A DNA stretch of 64,000 nt. It comes from an uncultured Bacteroidales bacterium (GTDB lineage Bacteria > Bacteroidota > Bacteroidia > Bacteroidales > Muribaculaceae). This document shows, one piece after another, positions 61,882-64,000 of this stretch (position 1 is the first letter of the stretch; each line of letters begins with the position of its first letter). The stretch lies in contig CACZAC010000004.1 of the NCBI GenBank assembly GCA_902779125.1, forward strand, positions 30,519 through 94,518, written 5' to 3'. Under the pieces are notes generated by a model that had not been told where the DNA came from, did not search any database, and saw only the letters and a program-made list of their open reading frames with translations. A program made the translations under genes and the position numbers.

Positions 61882-63078
61882 TTACTTGCCGAGGAGTTCA
61901 GCCAGTTTCTGGGCGAGCGCTTCGCCACGGGCATCCTCGCCTGAAGCTATCACGGTCAGGTTCTCGGCATCAAGCAGGAACATGGCAGGGATGGAACGCA
62001 CCTTGTAAGCATCGGCGGCGCCCATGGTGTCCAGGAAATTGGGCCACTGCAGTTGCTCTTGCTCCACGGCTTTGCGCCAAGCGGCCTCGTTCTTGTCGAT
62101 ACTGATGCTCACCACCTCAAAGCCCTTGTCCTTGTAGAGCTCGTACTGCTTCTTGACATTGGGAATCTCTTTGCGGCACGGTCCGCACCACGAAGCCCAG
62201 AAGTCGATAAGCAGCAATTTCTTGCCCTTGGCCAGATCTTCAAGCGCCAGTTCCTTGCCGTCATCGCCTTTCACGGTCAGCGTCTTGGCCTTTTGGCCCG
62301 TATCGCCTGCTGGCATTATCTCGTCAAGCATCTTCTTGCCATACCAGCTCTGCTGAGCCTCGGGCGACAGCGAGTCGTACAAGGGCTTGTCGGCGGCACT
62401 GAAGTAGGTCCACAGGTAGATGGCCATCATCGGGCCCCAATAGGTATCCTTGTTCTCATCGACGATGCCCTTGTAAGTCTCCTCCACCTTGGCAAAGAAG
62501 TCCTTCTCGGCCTTGTCAAAGGCCTTGAACTCCTCGGTTGCCATGATCTGCTGCTCACGGGCAGCATCCTTTGCCTGACGGGCTTCGTTGAGCTGCTGGA
62601 GCACTTGGGCATGCTGCTCATGATAGTCATTAAACAGTTTGTCGAGTTCATCACGGCGTTGCTTATAGCCATTTAATTTGTCGGTCAGTGGTGACCCCTT
62701 GACGGTCACGTCCCAATTGTAATTGTACACCCCGTCCTGGTTAGGACCTTCCTTGGTGACCTTGCCGTCGATAGTGATATTGCCCTTGTCAAGCATGAAG
62801 GTCTCGGCCCCGAAGGCGTCCTTGACCATGAGATTGACGCAGATGGGCATCGGCAGGCTGTCGCCAATTTCACCCTTGAAGGTAAATTTACCGCCATTGA
62901 CTGTAGCCTCGGCAATAGGCGATTCATTGTCGTGACTCATAGGCACGAGTTGCACCACGGTGCCATCATCAAGCCCGGTCACGTTACCCTCGACCTTATA
63001 CTGGCGGGAATTACAACTGCACACGAGCATGCACAACAGGCATGCCAATAATACGTTCTTCATTGCTCTATCATTCAT
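61882..63078 (-). CDS. TlpA-like thiol-disulfide lipoprotein with DUF4369
   Basis: The 398-residue lipoprotein (MKNVLLACLLCMLVCSC from an internal ATG at 63063; the first ATG at 63078 abuts the susD stop) has DUF4369 ('YKVEGNVTGLDDGTVVQLVP'), a long coiled helical middle (about 145-200) and a thioredoxin fold with WCGPC ('DFWASWCGPCRKEIP') and a cis-Pro 'RSIPAMFLLD'. It follows a susD gene without any gap, an arrangement common in Bacteroidetes. It may keep SusC/D-linked proteins or their cargo reduced. Confidence 0.92.
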   Translation of the reverse strand: MNDRAMKNVLLACLLCMLVCSCNSRQYKVEGNVTGLDDGTVVQLVPMSHDNESPIAEATVNGGKFTFKGEIGDSLPMPICVNLMVKDAFGAETFMLDKGNITIDGKVTKEGPNQDGVYNYNWDVTVKGSPLTDKLNGYKQRRDELDKLFNDYHEQHAQVLQQLNEARQAKDAAREQQIMATEEFKAFDKAEKDFFAKVEETYKGIVDENKDTYWGPMMAIYLWTYFSAADKPLYDSLSPEAQQSWYGKKMLDEIMPAGDTGQKAKTLTVKGDDGKELALEDLAKGKKLLLIDFWASWCGPCRKEIPNVKKQYELYKDKGFEVVSISIDKNEAAWRKAVEQEQLQWPNFLDTMGAADAYKVRSIPAMFLLDAENLTVIASGEDARGEALAQKLAELLGK

Positions 63079-64000
63079 TTAGCGTTCAACATTCTGAGTT
63101 ACAGTGCCATTACCGGAGTTAGTCACAGCGCCCATGGGGAACGGCATCACCCACATGTGGCTATCGGGCGAGAGCGAGTAGTGCTGGCCATTCTCTACCT
63201 TGGTCAACGTGCGGGCATGTGCCGGCTCCAGGTTCAAGCGGCGAGTGTCGCAAAAGGGGATAATCGTTTGCACCAGCGCATCTCCTTTAACCTTGGCAAT
63301 CAGGTCGATGGCAGCATCGGCATTGGTAGCGGTCAGCGCCTGGTAGTACTCGGGGAGGATGCGTTTCTGGCGCACCTTGTTGAGCACCTCCATGGCACCA
63401 GCGACATTGCCCGTGCGGGCCATGCACTCGGCCTGAATGAGGTATACCTCGGTCGTTGTCAAGCCGCCACGGTTGAAGTAACCGCCCAAGTTGGGATTAT
63501 AATAGGTGGCACCAGCCATGGTGCGGATTTTCCATCGGCTCATGAAGTGGGCATCGCCCTGTTCAAAGCGGGAGCCACGATCCTCACGCATCTGCAGGTC
63601 ATTGCCCGAATAGGAATTGTTGCCATGGCAGAAGATATAGTTCTCCACATAGTCGAAACCCATGGGCGAGGTGATGCTCTGATAGACATCAGGTGCACTC
63701 AACACGGCGGCATTGTCATTATAAAACTCCACCCAGTCAAACAGGGCATTGTTGCGCTTCAGCGCCTCACCGGCACTTGCCAGAGCCTCCTGGTAATTGC
63801 CCATCTGCAAATTGACGCGAGCAGCCAGTGCGTAGGCTGCGGCCTTGTCGGCATAGAGCACGTTTAAAGCCTTCTCAGGCAGGGCAGGCAATGCTTCGTT
63901 GATATCCTGAAGAATGAAATCATAGATTCCCTGGACCGAAGGCTGCGTGTAGGAAGCACCCACCTCGGCACTGGTAATCAGGGGCACACCGCCATCGGTA
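63079..64000 (-). CDS. RagB/SusD family outer-membrane lipoprotein (N-terminus outside the window)
   Basis: The C-terminal 307 or so residues of a SusD homologue are visible: 'IYDFILQDINEALPALPEKA', 'AAAYALAARVNLQMGNYQEA' (TPR-like), 'TTTEVYLIQAECMARTGNVA' and 'MEVLNKVRQKR'. The frame is open to base 64000. The frame start at 63987 is an internal GTG and not the real start. Its stop codon is directly followed by the ATG of the TlpA-like gene. Confidence 0.93.
   Translation of the reverse strand, partial: TDGGVPLITSAEVGASYTQPSVQGIYDFILQDINEALPALPEKALNVLYADKAAAYALAARVNLQMGNYQEALASAGEALKRNNALFDWVEFYNDNAAVLSAPDVYQSITSPMGFDYVENYIFCHGNNSYSGNDLQMREDRGSRFEQGDAHFMSRWKIRTMAGATYYNPNLGGYFNRGGLTTTEVYLIQAECMARTGNVAGAMEVLNKVRQKRILPEYYQALTATNADAAIDLIAKVKGDALVQTIIPFCDTRRLNLEPAHARTLTKVENGQHYSLSPDSHMWVMPFPMGAVTNSGNGTVTQNVER

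Overview
The window is a stretch of a Bacteroidales chromosome, most like a gut Muribaculaceae or Prevotellaceae relative. The evidence is three SusC/SusD-type outer-membrane systems, many Bacteroidetes-type promoters (TTTG, about 20 nt, TAnnTTTG), BspA-type leucine-rich repeats, C-terminal dockerin repeats, DUF1735, DUF3822, DUF1599 and the BT_3928 family. The host DNA is GC-moderate. No rRNA, tRNA, insertion sequence or CRISPR array was seen. Genes cut by the window edges are a DUF1735/LamG lipoprotein (left) and a SusD homologue (right).

Layout. 1-6626 (-) is a polysaccharide utilisation operon, susC-susD-GH18-DUF1735, of the kind that cuts and imports N-glycans. Next come a secreted protein with a sorting-type tail, a PMCA-type calcium ATPase and a dolichyl-phosphate-mannose-synthase-like GT2. 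12410-18757 (+) encodes a 2115-residue modular, starch-binding-like secreted protein. 18935-23248 (+) carries DUF1599, a BT_3928/DoxX membrane protein, a protein kinase fused to an AAA+ ATPase, and a YbjN-like protein. 23375-31963 (-) holds three secreted peptidases (two C10, one M6), each ending in dockerin repeats, and a small lipoprotein.

32071-35626 is a strikingly AT-rich island. Its minus-strand operon encodes a glycerol-1-phosphate-dehydrogenase-like enzyme, a divergent RuBisCO-like protein and a 2-phosphoglycerate-kinase-like P-loop protein. A membrane-anchored phosphoribosyltransferase-like protein is transcribed divergently from it. This is my best candidate for an undescribed system: three phosphosugar-type enzymes, all with archaeal-flavoured relatives, transcribed together.

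35775-43675 carries a two-gene LysO exporter and a minus-strand run DUF3822-rsmD-susC-susD-fur-mtgA. 43798-47733 has two lipoproteins around the ABC-F factor EttA. 47857-49727 and 53074-54142 are two ECF sigma-factor operons, each with a membrane protein and each preceded by an ECF-type promoter. Between them is a GHL10-type glycoside hydrolase with dockerin repeats. 54354-58239 carries panC, panD, ffh and a CapA-like protein. 58412-64000 (-) has DUF3784, trxB, an unknown membrane protein, two TlpA-like thiol-disulfide proteins and the SusD homologue.

Non-coding structure is unusually rich. Seven-base repeat units (TTAATAG and AACTGAA types) fill at least eight gaps between co-directional genes, always in the same orientation relative to transcription and often supplying the stop codon of the upstream gene. 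There is also a 9-base repeat, a 47-bp tandem repeat, two large nested palindromes, and a string of four tri-loop hairpins flanked on its right by a second copy of a 25-bp sequence.
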